Assembly: GCF_047511655.1 (NCBI RefSeq)
Contig: NC_133401.1
Location: 13,734,001 to 13,798,000, forward strand
Length of the DNA: 64,000 nucleotides
Origin: Castor canadensis
Lineage: Eukaryota > Chordata > Mammalia > Rodentia > Castoridae
Reading direction: 5' to 3'
The notes under the pieces were generated by a model. It made no database searches. It saw nothing but the letters and a program-made list of their open reading frames with translations, and was not told the origin of the DNA. The translations under genes were made by a program, and so were the position numbers. This document shows positions 1 through 12,600 of this stretch, in pieces (the stretch's first letter is position 1; the number at the start of each line of letters is the position of its first letter).

Positions 1-631
1 TAAAGCAACTAGAAAACTATGGGCACAGGGTGAGGCCTAGAATGTAGCAGGCACTCAGAAAATTCCTGTGAACACATGGATGGATGAACAGGTGACAGGG
101 AGAGGGAGAAAGAGAAGTGTACAGAGGGACAGTCTCCTGACTAAGTCAGCCAAGAAACAGATCAGTGTGTGTGTGATACAGAGCGGATAAGGGCTATGCA
201 GTGTAAAACAGGAGGAAAGAGAAAGTGACAAAGGTTGGAGTTAGGGAGATGACATTTGTGCAGGGCAGTGGGTGGTCCCAGAGGGTAGCCAGTTTGGGGT
301 GTCTGTGGAGGACCTTAGGTGGGTAATTTTGCGCAGGGTGAATATAAACTTCATTGTAGCAATAGAAAATTCGAGTGGAATGTTCCTGGTAGGCCCAAGG
401 TGTTTGCTAAGTGTTTCACAATCACTCATTTTCTGTTTGCCACTAGCCTGTGATGAAGGGACTAATAATAGGAAACCACTTTATAGATGGGCAAACGGGT
501 TCAGAGAGGTTAGGCAAGTGCAGAATTGTCACAAAGCTGCTTAGGAATGAAGCCAGGTTTGGATCTGGAACTACTGAACCAAGAATTCACATGAGGAAGG
601 GGACCCAGGAGTCCCCCAAGCGCGCTCTCAC
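1..631. repeat. SPTBN4 intron with one MIR
   Basis: No exon is visible here; this is the intron after coding exon 13. Bases about 420-590 match the MIR core ('tttatagatgggcaaac...gttcagagaggttaggcaag') in plus orientation. The rest is unremarkable. Confidence 0.6.
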
Positions 632-1568
632 CGGTGCTGCACTACTTCGACGTCGTCGAGCGAATCGGGCACGCGCATAGCGAGCAGCCACTGCTCCTTC
701 TCGCCGATCCACAGTTCGCACGCGTGCACCTCGCCGAACATGCGGTACACGGCGAGCGCGTCCCGCAGCCACTGGCGCCGCAACGCGGCCACCTCGGTCA
801 CCTCGGCGAACAGCTGCTCTGCCTCCACCACACGCACCTGCAGCGCCACCACCAGAGGCCCGGCACCGCTGGCGCCCCCCAGTGTCGCCAGCTGACGCCG
901 CAGGCCGCCCACGGGCCCACGATGCGCTTCCACCTCCCCGGTGAGCGCGCGGTGCTGGCGCGCCAGGCGGCGGCTGGACGCCTCGTCGTGGCCGAAGTCG
1001 CCGGCGGCGGCCAGGCGGTAAGCGTCGCGAAGCCAGTCGAGGAGCCCGTCGAGGTCAGCGCCGAATTGGTGCAGCGCGCGCGCCTCCTGCAGCCGCCGCT
1101 CGCGCCGCGCCGCCGCCTCCTCCAGCCGCTGCCAGCGGCGCCGTGCGCTCGCCGCGCGCTCCGCCAGGCCGGCCAAGTGCACGGTCTCGGCGCCCGGGCC
1201 GACGGCGCCCCCGGCCGCAGCCAGCTCCTCGCCGCGCCGCAGCGCCTGCTGCAGCAGCGCCCGCCGCCCGCCCAGCTCGCCCTGCAGGATCTTGTGCTGC
1301 GCCAGCAGGCGCGCCGTGCTGGACAGGTCGTGCGCGCCGCCCGCCGGGCCCGCTGCGCCACCGCCGCCGCCGCCCGCCGCCTCCAGGAGGCGCTCCTTGT
1401 CGCGCGCCCAGCTCTCGGCCTCCTCCAGCTCCTGCAGCAGCGCCCACAGGCTCCGCGACGCCTCCAGCTCCGCGCGCCGCCGCGCAGCCTGCTCCTGCAG
1501 CTCCGCCAGACAGCCGTGCACGTGGTTCACGCGGTTGCAGATGACCTGCGGGTCGCACGGCTGGTAAC
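632..1568 (-). CDS. SPTBN4: SPTBN4 coding exon 13, large (residues 607-918, about three spectrin repeats)
   Basis: A 937-nt exon from [20 protein letters not shown] to [12 protein letters not shown], with splice sites ccAG|GTTACC and CG|GTGAGA. The exon is extremely GC- and CpG-rich, behaving as an intragenic CpG island, and is rich in Ala, Arg, Leu and Glu. After KERLLEAA comes a Gly6 run and a Gly/Ala stretch whose length differs from the human version I remember. Because GC-rich codons avoid stops, long open frames also run across it on other frames; those are shadows. Confidence 0.96.
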
Positions 1569-2691
1569 CTGGGGCCAGGGGAAGAGGAGGATTTGCAGTC
1601 GGGCACCGGCCCTAGAGAAAGTGGTGTCCTCGCCCTGAAATCAACAGGTGCGCGTCCTCCGCCTCCAGGCAACCTTCCCTCACACCTTCTGAAGCAAACA
1701 CTTCTAGACTCAGGCTTCTCTGCTTCCCACATCCCAACTCTGGGCTGTCACTGCCTGTTCGGTCTTCCCCATGGACTGGGGAGGGCTTGGGACTGTTTCC
1801 GTCACACTTCATTCCCGCCACTTCCCAGCACACAGTGGAGCCCAGAACCATAGCCTAGTGGCTTGTGGCTGGATGATGGATGCATTCCCATACATTTAAG
1901 TGTACGTTATCTTTCCGTGAGAACTAGGCCAGGTGCAACTTCCCAGCTCTTAAACCATAGTTCTGGGTTCCCCCTATCCTCTGTCACCTTATCTACTAAC
2001 CAGTTGTGACCCGAACTTACTCAAATAGGTCACCTTCCTCCTGGGTCTCCGGTTTATGACTAGAGAATTATGAAATTAATTTAATGGTCACAGTCAATAT
2101 TTATTTACTTATTTCCTATGTTGGGAGTCAAACCCAGTGTCTCCCACGTGCTAGACAAGCACTCTATCACTGAGCTACACCTCCATTCCCAACCAGCAAT
2201 TTTTTTTCTTTTTTTGGTGGTACTCTTTTGGTTTCAATTCAGGGCCTCGGACTTGCTAGGCAGGTGCTCTACCACTCGAGTTATGCCCCCATCCCTTTTT
2301 GCTTTAGTTATTTTTCAGAAAGGGTCTTGCATTTATGGCCTGCCTGCCTGGAGGGCTAGCCTCCTTATTTACGCCTCCTGCATAGCTGAGATGACAGGTG
2401 TGGTTGAGTTGGTTCTGAACAGTCACTGAGATGGATTCAAATGCCAAGGCCTGCAACTGAGTAACAGTAACAGCACAGCTTCCATGTATCCACCCCTTAC
2501 TCGGACACTGTGTCATTTAATCCTCACAACCATCCAACCTCACAACATCCTTGCTGGCCTCATTTAAAGAAGAAAATGGAGGCATGGAGAGGGGAGGGAA
2601 CTTGCCTAGGATGAGTAAGAAGTGGCCAATCAGGAGAGCACACTCTGGACCACTTACCAGGAAGCACTGCCTCTGGTCACCATGACAACAG

Positions 2692-2736
<45 letters not shown>

Positions 2737-3569
2737 CCCCTTGCTGCATTCTCAATGTTACTGGTTGTCTCCAGGAGCTGAGATCTCATGAGAAGACAGA
2801 GGCAGCTTCCAGGAAAGATACCTCTAAGGTGCAGGAGAGGTCCCAACAGCCTTCCCTGAGGTTATGATGTGGGTGAGAAGGGACTTGGTTAAGATTGGGA
2901 AGACCACAACAGGGCTTGAAAGGAAGCCTGGACATTTATTTGCTCTTAGCAGTGCTGGGGCTTGAGCCCAGGGCCTCGTGCATGCTAAGCAGGGACTCCA
3001 CTACTGAGTAACTTGCCCAGCCCCTGGATGTTTGCCCTGAGATGACACAGTCCCATAAGGATGAGATGCCCCCCACACACACCCATGATGCTTATTTCCT
3101 CATGAGGGACAAAGGAGCAGCCCTAAGTGCTGTCAGCATTCACAGCTACCTGATGAGCACTGGACATCTTGCAGACTGCTGTCAGACAAGGGCACTCTGT
3201 ACCAAGGTGAAGTGGAAAAAAACCAATCACACCTGTGCACAGTCAAATATAAGGACACTGTAAACTACAAAAATGACCCATATCTCCCTTCCTGGCCAAG
3301 GTGAGTAACTGCTGCCAGTTACCTGCAACAGTCTCCCTCTCTTCCTCCCACTATCTAGATAAGAATGGTTAAGATGCTCAATCAAGAGCTGGAGATGCGG
3401 CTCAAGTGGTAGAGAGCCTGCCTTGCAAACATGAAGCCCCGAATTCAAACCCCAGTACTGAAAAAAGTCATCTAATTCCCCATATCATGATAGCATCCCA
3501 GCATCCCATCCACAGCAAAACACACTGCCTTGAAGTACCCCCAGTCACCTAACCAAGCCCAAATAAGTT

Positions 3570-3609
<40 letters not shown>

Positions 3610-6600
3610 TGTCTCTCTCTCCCCTTCCTTCCGTCCTTCCTTTTTTGTTCTAGGTATTGAATCTAGGGCCTTGAACATGCAAGGCAAGCACTCTATCACT
3701 GAGCTGACCTCCAGACCCTTACAGTTTTGTTTTGTTTTTTTGGTGTGTATGTGTTTATGGTATTCACTGGGACTGAGCTGGGAAGGACTTAGCACATAAA
3801 TGCTCAGTAAATGTGGGCTATTATTGTAGAATCTCAAAGAAGGAAGAAGTCAAGTGGTCCAACCTCTCACCCAGGGCACTGATTCTCCCCGCCCCCAACC
3901 ACCATGATTTCCCTACAGGTGATGGATGCTAGTCTCTGCTTAGTGACAGGGAGCTCACTATTTCCTCCCATCTCTCAAGAGTCATCCTTGCCTCTATCAG
4001 CATCAGCCCTGAAAAACTCTACCACATCCCCCGCCCCGTCCCCCAGACTCACCCTGCAGCTGGGAGAATCGCAGGGCTGCAGCATTGAGAGCCTCCACTC
4101 GCTCACTCTGGGCTGCGATGTCCCCCTCCAGCAGTCCATGCTTCTGCAAGAGGTCATCCGCCTCCACCAGGTGCTGCCCACACTCCCGGGACAGCAGCTG
4201 AGCCTGCAAGGTGGGCAGCACTGAGCACACCCCTGGCATTGCCGAAGGGCCTCTCACCTCTCCCCACCCCTGTGCCAGCCTTGGTCTGCATGGCACTGTT
4301 GTTTGGAACTCCGATTTCTGTCTTGGCCATCTTGTGTATGTCATCCTCTTGCTTTGTCTTTCTCTCTCCCAGTATTTCCATCGCTCATCACCTTCACCTT
4401 TCTCATCTCTGTCACAGTGTTTCCTCTCTCTGCCTGCATCTCAGCTTCCTCCACATCTCTCCCTCTCTCTCTGTCTCTCTCTCCCCTTCCATCTTTCCTA
4501 TCCTCTTCTCTCTGTATCCATATACCTCTAGTAAGTGTCTCTCTCCCAAACTGACCCCACCCATGTGTCATTGTCTGTAGACAAAGAGATGTCAAATGCC
4601 CACTTCCTGCCCACCCCTCTGGCTCTCCCTTTTTCTCTGATTTCTCTTTCTCTCTCTCTCTCTAACTGTAACCATCTTTGTCTGGTCTAGTCTATATCTC
4701 TATCCCTGGCTCTCTCCATCTCTGTATCTCTGTGTCTTTTCCTTCTATTTTGCTGTCTCTTTCTTATTCTACCTTTTTCTGCCTCTCCTTTATCTTTCTC
4801 TCACACTCTCCCTTGGTCTCTCTGGCTTCATCTTTATCTTTTTCTGCTCTCCTACTTCCCTCTCTCTCTCTTCCTCTCTGTTAACTCTTTCAGATCTATA
4901 TACCTCCCTGTCCTCCCCATCCCCTACCCACATCCCCATCCCTCTTCTGATACCCACCTGCATCTCCTCCATCCAGTCCACCATGTACACCATCTCCTGG
5001 AAGACCTTCTGCAGAGCCAGGTTCTGCTCAAGTCGGGTCCGCCGGGCACCTACCAGCCCAGTTAGTAGGGCCCACTGGCGCAGGACACTGTCACGCTGGG
5101 CTGCCACCCGCCGAGCATCATAGTAGCCTTCGGTTGCTAATGCCTGGGCCAGTTCTGCCACGCCCTGTACCCGCTCCTCATAGGCTGCAATGTCAGCTTC
5201 AATAGCTTCGTGCTTCTTCATGGCTGCCTCCACTGCTGGCAGCTCATACCCAAAATTGTCCTGGGCAGTGCAGGCCATAGACACTCACCACGCTGTCTCA
5301 GTAGTCCTTGACCCTGAGTGACCCTGGAAACTTCCCTCCCCCATCACCCTAGACATCAAGTCCACTCCCCCCTGTTACTCTGGAGACCAGCCCCACCCTC
5401 CCCAGTTACCCTGGTCATCAGTCTACCTTTCCCTGTTACCCTGGAGACCAACTCCACCCTCCCCAGTTACCCTGGAAATCAATCCATCTTCCCCTGTTAG
5501 CTTGGAGACCAGCCCCACACTCCCCAGTTACCCCAGAAATCAGTCCACCTTCCCTATTACCTTGGAGACCGTCCCACCTTCCCTTATCACGTCTCTAACC
5601 CTATCTTGTTACCTAGGAAACATTTCCCATTCTTCCAGTGTCCTGGAGCCTTTGAGTTACCTCGGACACCAGTTACAACCTGGTCACTTAGCCTAGTTAA
5701 ATGCTACCTCTATTTCTTTTTTTTTTGGCAGTACTGGGGATTGAACTCAGGGCCTATACCTTGAGCCACTCCACCAGCCCTTTTTCTCTGATGGTTTTTT
5801 GTTTGTTTGTTTGTTTTGAGATAGCATCTCCTGAACTATTTGCCAGGCTGGCTTCGAACCATGATTCTCCTGATCTCTGCCTCCTGAGTAGCTAGGATTA
5901 CAGGTGTGAACCATTAATGCCCAGCTTTCCCCCTACTTCTGAAGAGATTAATTCTGCCCTCCTTTGGAGACCAGCCTCCCTCTCCTGTTACTGTGGAGAT
6001 CAGGCCTATTCCCCTCACCCACTAATCCTTTAGGACTCCCTCCACCCTCACTTGTCACCTAGGAGACTAATCCAACACTTCCCAAGGTCATCCATCCTCT
6101 CCACTTTCCCTCCCCACCCCCACCTCCCACCTCCCCCACCCCCCGGGGCCAAGCCCAACACCTTGTACCTGGGAGACCAAGCGCTGGTTCTCATTCAGCC
6201 AGCTCTCCCTCATGGCCACCTTGTGGTCAAACCTCTGGGCCAGAAGTTCCAGCTTCTCCTGCCGGATCAGCTCAGCCCGTAGGGCAGCCTCCCGCTCGTG
6301 CTCTGCCTTCTCCAATTGGCCCCATGCCTGAGGAAGACAAGAGGAACCAGTCAGACTACAACATCTCCACCAGTTTAATGGCCTTGCCTTCTCTGTCTAA
6401 GACCATTCACAGCATATATGGTACCTTTATGCAAATTAGAAAAATGTTGCTTCCTCTTGATATGACTCCTGGGAAACCGTCAGAATGAATATCTAATCTC
6501 TGATGTCTACAATGTGAATGGCTTCTTTGAACAGTGCACAACCTATTCAACTCCACAAAGTAGCCTGGCTTCTCCCCTATACCCCCAACCTTACCTTGTC

Positions 6601-9600
6601 AATATCCCAGATGCCACAGCCCTCCCGAGGCACAAAGAGGCGACGGTTGCAGGCACGCAGTTTGCTCTGGATGCTGAAGAGCAGCACTTCCAGGTTCCCC
6701 TTCTCCTGAAACCTGAAGGGGCATGAGCTTAGGGGTCCTGTCCCCGGCCTCCAGCCTCCACCCTCCTCCCAAGCTGGGTCTCACTTGACAGGCTTCTCCA
6801 ATGTGCAGTAGGCTGTGAAAGCCTGCAGCTGTTGCTGCACCCCACTCAGGGAGTTGGCAAACTTCTGGTTACTGATGAGGCTCACGGTCCGGTGGATCCA
6901 AGCCAGCAGCTCAGCCGCCAGCTCCTCGTAATGTTCTACAATCTTTCCTACCTCCAACACCTGGTCCAGGACCTGACCCAGCAGAGGAGGGTGGGGTCAG
7001 TCTCATCCCACATCTTCCCCCAGCTGGTTCCCAGGCCTCCATCACCCCATCCCTTGGCTCCTCCTACCTTCCCAATCCTCTTTCCTTCCACAGCCAGAGC
7101 CTTCATCTTGGAGAAGTAGTGGTAGAAAGAGACCACATAGGTGATGATGGATTTCTCATCTGGGGCCTCCATGTTCACATCTGCAGAGGAAAGGGGAATG
7201 GGGGAACTTCAGTAGCTGTGTGACCTTTGGCAAGACAACCTCTCTGTTCCTCAGCTTTTGTATCTGTCCAGTGGAAATCTATGTCATAGAATTAAATAGT
7301 GCCTAACACATATAACCACAGAGAAATGATCTGTAATTATTTCTTGAACGCATCATTCTGCCTTCACCTCAGGGCCTTTGCATGTCCTCTTCTCTCTGCC
7401 TGGATACCATTCCTTCTGTGTGCCTAACTCCCACTTAAAGCTCAACTCAAATTAATTCACACAAACTCCCTTCTTCCCCCTGCCTGAAAATGGTTTCCTC
7501 TTGCTATTCTTTCTCACACCATCTCATCATTTCCTTCCTGTAAGGTATCACAAGTTGCAACTAAGCATTCGCTGATGTGATTGAGTCATTACCTGGAGTT
7601 TGAGCTCTGTCTGAACAACTGTGCCTCTTTTAAACCACTGTTCTTGCCATGCTTAGCACCTAACAGGTATCAACAAATACCCAGTAAGTATATGAATGGT
7701 GTGTGAAGTTGAAGTCAAGGACTTGGGCTTTGAAAGCAGCGTGTGCTTGAATCTGAGCTCGACTACTTATTTGCTGTGTGTCCTTAGAAAATGGACCTAA
7801 TTTTTCTAAACTTCAGTTTCCCCACTGTTATAGTAAGGACAATCCAGCTTCCTGCTTCCCAGGACCACAGAAAGAATAGACTGACACAGAGGGGGCACTC
7901 GATAAATCCTGATGTCATTTCAACTTACACATTGATTGACTGCACATTATTTTTGGTCCTTATGCTTCATAACCTCATGAAACTGATATTTACTAATGCC
8001 CACTATCCGTCAGGTACGCAGCACAAAAGATAGCCACCAGAGGCAGGGTAGAGGAATCATTGAAACCATAACTCGTGTGGTCACAAAGTCCTGTTTACTA
8101 TTTTTTGGTGTGATGCTAGGCAAGTGACTTAACTTCTCTGAGCCTTCATTTGTCTCTTTTTTTTTTAATTTCAGTTTTTCAGTGGTACTGGGGTTTGCTA
8201 GGCAGGTGCTCTACTACTTGAGCCATGTCCCCAGCCCAATTTTCTTCTCTTTAAAATGGGGTTGATCAATTCTACCCAACCAGGTCAGTGTGCAGATGAA
8301 ACGGAACAGCGTCAGGATGAAGAGGAACAGTTGTGATAATGTCCCGAGCCGTGTAGGTGCTCAGGAAAAGGGAGTTGCTGTTATTTTAGAGGCAGGGGAC
8401 TGGTGCTGGTGAGGACTATGGATTGGGGAAGGGTCTGAAGTTAGGGATGGGGCTGGGAAAGACTGAAAATGGGGAAGGAGCCAGGGGTGAGGACAGAGCT
8501 GTGGCTGGTAGTAGATATGGAGTGGGCTGGGATAGAATTGGGGGTGGATAGGGATTTGGGATGGACATAGGAAGGGGCTGGGATTGAAGATGTGGCTGAG
8601 GTGGGAACACTTGAATATGGGGCTGGCATTAGGGATGGGGATGGGTTTGGAGATAGGTAAGGGAGATGGTTGAGAATGGAGTTGGGGAGGGAATTCAGGG
8701 CGGGGAGGGAGGGATCATGCTGGAATGGGAGTGGGGACAGGTTGGGGTTGATGATGGAGCGAGGAAGAGATGTGGAAATGGGAAAGGGGAGGGATGGGAG
8801 ATGAGGAAAGGGAGGGGCTGGGTAAGGAGGTGGGATCTAGAATATCCTTGGGATTTGGAATGGTGCTGGGGGAGGATGGAATTGAGTCTGACATGGCACT
8901 GAGGTTGGGAGCCCCTTGTGGAGGAAGTCAGGACTGGGGCCACACAGGGCTCACCTTCAGGGTCCAGGAGCCGTGCCAGCCCCAGATGCTGCTCGGCTGT
9001 GCGGAAGGCTCTCTGCAGGTTGTAGGTGGCGTTGGACTTGGTGAGTTTGCTGAAGTCCACAAGATCAGGCCTGGGCAGGAGCACAGAGCAGGCAGGCAGC
9101 AGGCAGGCTCCAGGGCCAGCAGTCAAGCCAGTGGACAGACAGCCTTATCTGGGCCCTACCCAGGGTTGGGGGCACAGGGAGCACATCCAGCCAGAGGGAA
9201 GCTATGTGTGCTTGTGCAGGATTGGGCTGGGCAGTGTGTGCCCATGGTGTGAGCAGTCCTATCAGAGTGTATGTGTGTGTGTGTGTGTGCACTTGTCTCT
9301 GGGCACACAAAAGCTAGCCCGTGTGTGCAGATGTGGGGGTGGGTCAGTCCACGCGTGCTTGGAAGAGATGCACCCACAAGGAGCCTGCCCGTGTGAGTTT
9401 CTGTGGGACGATCTGACAACACAGGTGTGTTGGGTGTAGGGTGTGTGTAGGGTGATGCAGGCATGGCTACTCAGGTGTATTTATAGGTGGTATTACGAAG
9501 TGGTTAGAAGTGTGAAGTCTGGGCCGGCCCATTGGGGTCCAGACCCAGCTTGGTGACATGCTGGCTGTGTTACTCTGGGTTGACACCTCATTTCTCTGTG

Positions 9601-12600
9601 CTGGTTTCCTAATTTGTGAAAAGGGGACAATAATGGTAAATGCCTAGTAGGACCATAGAATAATAATTGACTTAGTGGTGGACTGGCAGGGTGGCTGAAG
9701 TGGTAGAGCACCTACCTAGCAAGCATGAGGCCCTGAGTTCAAACCCCAGTATCACTAAGTTAAAAAACAAATAACTAAATAAGTGAATGAATGAATAAGT
9801 AAATAAATAACTTAGTGGAAAGCAATGAAGCAGTGCTTAGTGTAAAGAAAATACTTGGTGCCAGGCAACCGTGGCTCACGCCTGTAATCCTAGCTACTCA
9901 GGAAGCAGAGACCAGGAGAACTGCAGTTTGAAACCAGTCAGGGCAAATAGTTAGTGAGATCTTATCTCGAAAAAACCCATCACAAAAACAGGCTGGTGGA
10001 GTGGCTCAAGGTGTAGGCCTTGAGTTCAAGCCCCAGTACCACACACACACACAAAAAAAAGGTCTAAGTCAGACACTGGTGGTGGCTCATGCCTGTAATC
10101 TAAGCTACTTGGGAGGCTAAAATTGGGAGGTTTGTGGTTTGAGGCCAGTCCAATCAAATAGTTTCCCAGACCCCAAAATAACCAGAGCAAAATGGCCCTG
10201 GGGTGTGGCTCAAGCGGTAGAGTGCCTGCTTTGCAAGAGTGAAGGCCTAAGTTCAAACCCTGGTCCCACCAAAAAAAAAAAAAAAAAAAAGCCTATGTGG
10301 GTGTGAGTGCCTGCATGAAAGTGTGAAGGGCAGGTATGTTAAGGGAAATAAATGTGTACGTCCATGTTAAGGTGAAGGGATTGGGTCCTCATTTATACAC
10401 TACACGGGTAAAAGTATGTGACTGTGGGGACATGAAGCAGGGTGTGGAGCAGGACTGGGCTGCCCCAAGTCAGGTAGTACCTGTGTCGGTGAATGAGGGC
10501 ATTGAAGGCCAGGCCATCCCTCCAGCTGGTGGTGAAATTCTGGATGTTCACCTCAGGATAACTGGCAGTGAGGAAGGGGAGAAAGAGGCAGAGATGGAGA
10601 GTCAGGAAGGGAGAGTGGGAGGAAGATGGAGAAAGATGGATATTCCATGGATACATAGGCAAATAGATACATAGACATGTACACATACAGCCAGACAAAT
10701 AGATACAGCAAGGTTAAATAAGACAGATGGGTGGGAAGAGCCAGGGAGATGAGAAAGACAAGAGAGGAGAAAAAGAGTCAAAGGGAAGGAACGAGAGAGG
10801 GAGAGCAAAGACAGAAATGGCAGAGGAAGGAGAGAAGAGAGGAGGGCAGAGAGACAGGAGGTCAAAGAGAAAGCAGGGTAGGGGAGAGGTAGGGACAAGG
10901 AAAAGGAGACACAGAGGTAAAGACAGACACATGGAGAAACAGATGGAATTGCAAGACACAATCAAGTCAAGTCACACAAAGCCTACCTCTGTGCCATCCA
11001 TCCCTCCTGCTACCCCCCCAAGGGGCGGGGCACTGCTCTCCACAGGGTGCTGGAGTTTTGGGCTATGCCTCTCCCTTCAGGGCAGAAAACTGGGGGCTAA
11101 GGGGAAGTGCCCACTAGAGTCTGTGCCTACCCCTCATTATCTCAAATCACTGCCCAGGCTACCAGAGGCCTGACAGGTGCCCTTCTAGATGGAGAAGTGA
11201 CTTCTAAATAGGAGGGGATGGCCAGATCTGGGACTTAGGCTGGGGGTCCACACAGGTGCCTGAATAACCCACCAAACTTCAGGATGAGATGAGTTGGAAG
11301 GCAGAGGGAGGGGAGCAGGCTGGGAACAGCTACCACTTTCCAGCAGTGTTAAAGTCCAAGAGTTCTGCACTTGAACTTGGCCTCCCAGCTTGCAGGGAAG
11401 ATTTGTTTATCGAGGTTGAAAAACTGGACATATTCTATTTACCAGTTTGTTAGCTTCGGATGTAAATTTCAACACAAGACATGGACTCCTCCTTCAGCTC
11501 TTGTCCCAGAAGGAACCCCAAAGGTTAGGGGCCCACCTGCCTTGAGGGGAGGAGGTGCTCACCCACTCACCCAGCTGTCTTCATTTGGCACCATAAGAGC
11601 AGAGCGTCCTTGGCCGAGCGTGTCTCTCTGTTGTCCTCAGTCTCAATTTTAATGACTTGAATCTGTGAGGACAAAAAGTGCTACAGAGGCCACTCATCCT
11701 GTTACCAGGGAGGCCGGTGGCAGAGGGGAAACAGGGAGTGAGGTTTTTAGGAGTGTGAGGACAGCCAGTTGGGGGAGGCAGTGATGGGGTGAGTTCTCAG
11801 TTTCCAGGGAAGCCTCCAAATTGAGTGTGTGGATCACTTCCCTGATCCAGGCCACCTTGCCAGTGAAGTGACCTTCCTGGCAGAAAAAGGGATCCTGTGA
11901 ATATTCAAACCAGACTACATGCTCTGCTCCTCAGCGCCCTTGTGGTTCCATGTCACTCCGGGTAAAGGAAAGTCCTCCTGCCCTCCCCTCACTAAGTCTA
12001 CGGCCCCATCCTGCACAGCTCACAACCCTGCAGACACCTGCAGCCTTTCCATCCGATCACCAGCGTCCTCCAGCCTTGGGGCGCCTGCGCACTGGCAGTT
12101 TCCTCTGCCTGGAACTTCCTAACCCCCTGGTTGAAGCATGGGTCCATTCCTCCCTCAGGTGTTCACTCAACTATCACCTTCTCTCAGTGAGGCCCTCACC
12201 CACCACTGGATTTCAAATCTCAGCACACATCCAAATCCCACTCTTTCCTTCCCTGCTTCCTTACCTCCTCTGCGTGTAACACCACGTAGGTGTCTTCCTC
12301 ATTCTTCAGATGGACTGTCTTTCACACTGTACCGTAAAACCTCCAGGACGTCATTTATTTTGTTCATTGCTGCAGCCCACTTAGTAGGTGTTCAATACAG
12401 TTTTGTTTGTTTACTTGCTTGGTGGGCTGGTTGGTTTTTTTGAGGCAAGATCTCACTATGTAGTCCACTCTGGCCCCGAACCCACTATATAGCCTAGGTT
12501 GGCCTCGAACTCGAGATCCTCCTGCCTCAACCTCCCAATAAGATTTTGAGTGGTCCAGAATCTACAGTGGATTCTAGATCCTCAGGTGGGGAGGGGTGTT

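Noticed and set aside
634-1638. 334-codon open frame on plus across SPTBN4 exon 13
   Set aside because: It is the antisense of a confirmed coding exon; GC-rich codons rarely make stops on the complement. The composition (Ala/Arg/Leu/Gln) is a mirror of the sense frame.
1055-1732. 225-codon minus frame overlapping exon 13
   Set aside because: An out-of-frame shadow in GC-rich DNA, running past the exon's splice acceptor into the intron.
3472-3837. 121-codon minus frame
   Set aside because: Translation of (CT)n and an ID SINE (RERERERE), not a gene.
5305-6105. Regularly spaced repeat resembling a CRISPR array
   Set aside because: Units are directly abutting and diverged without unique spacers, in a mammalian intron.
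9686-9760. tRNA-like sequence with A and B boxes
   Set aside because: It is the tRNA-derived ID part of a SINE, present in dozens of diverged copies with A-tails; no intact cloverleaf gene.
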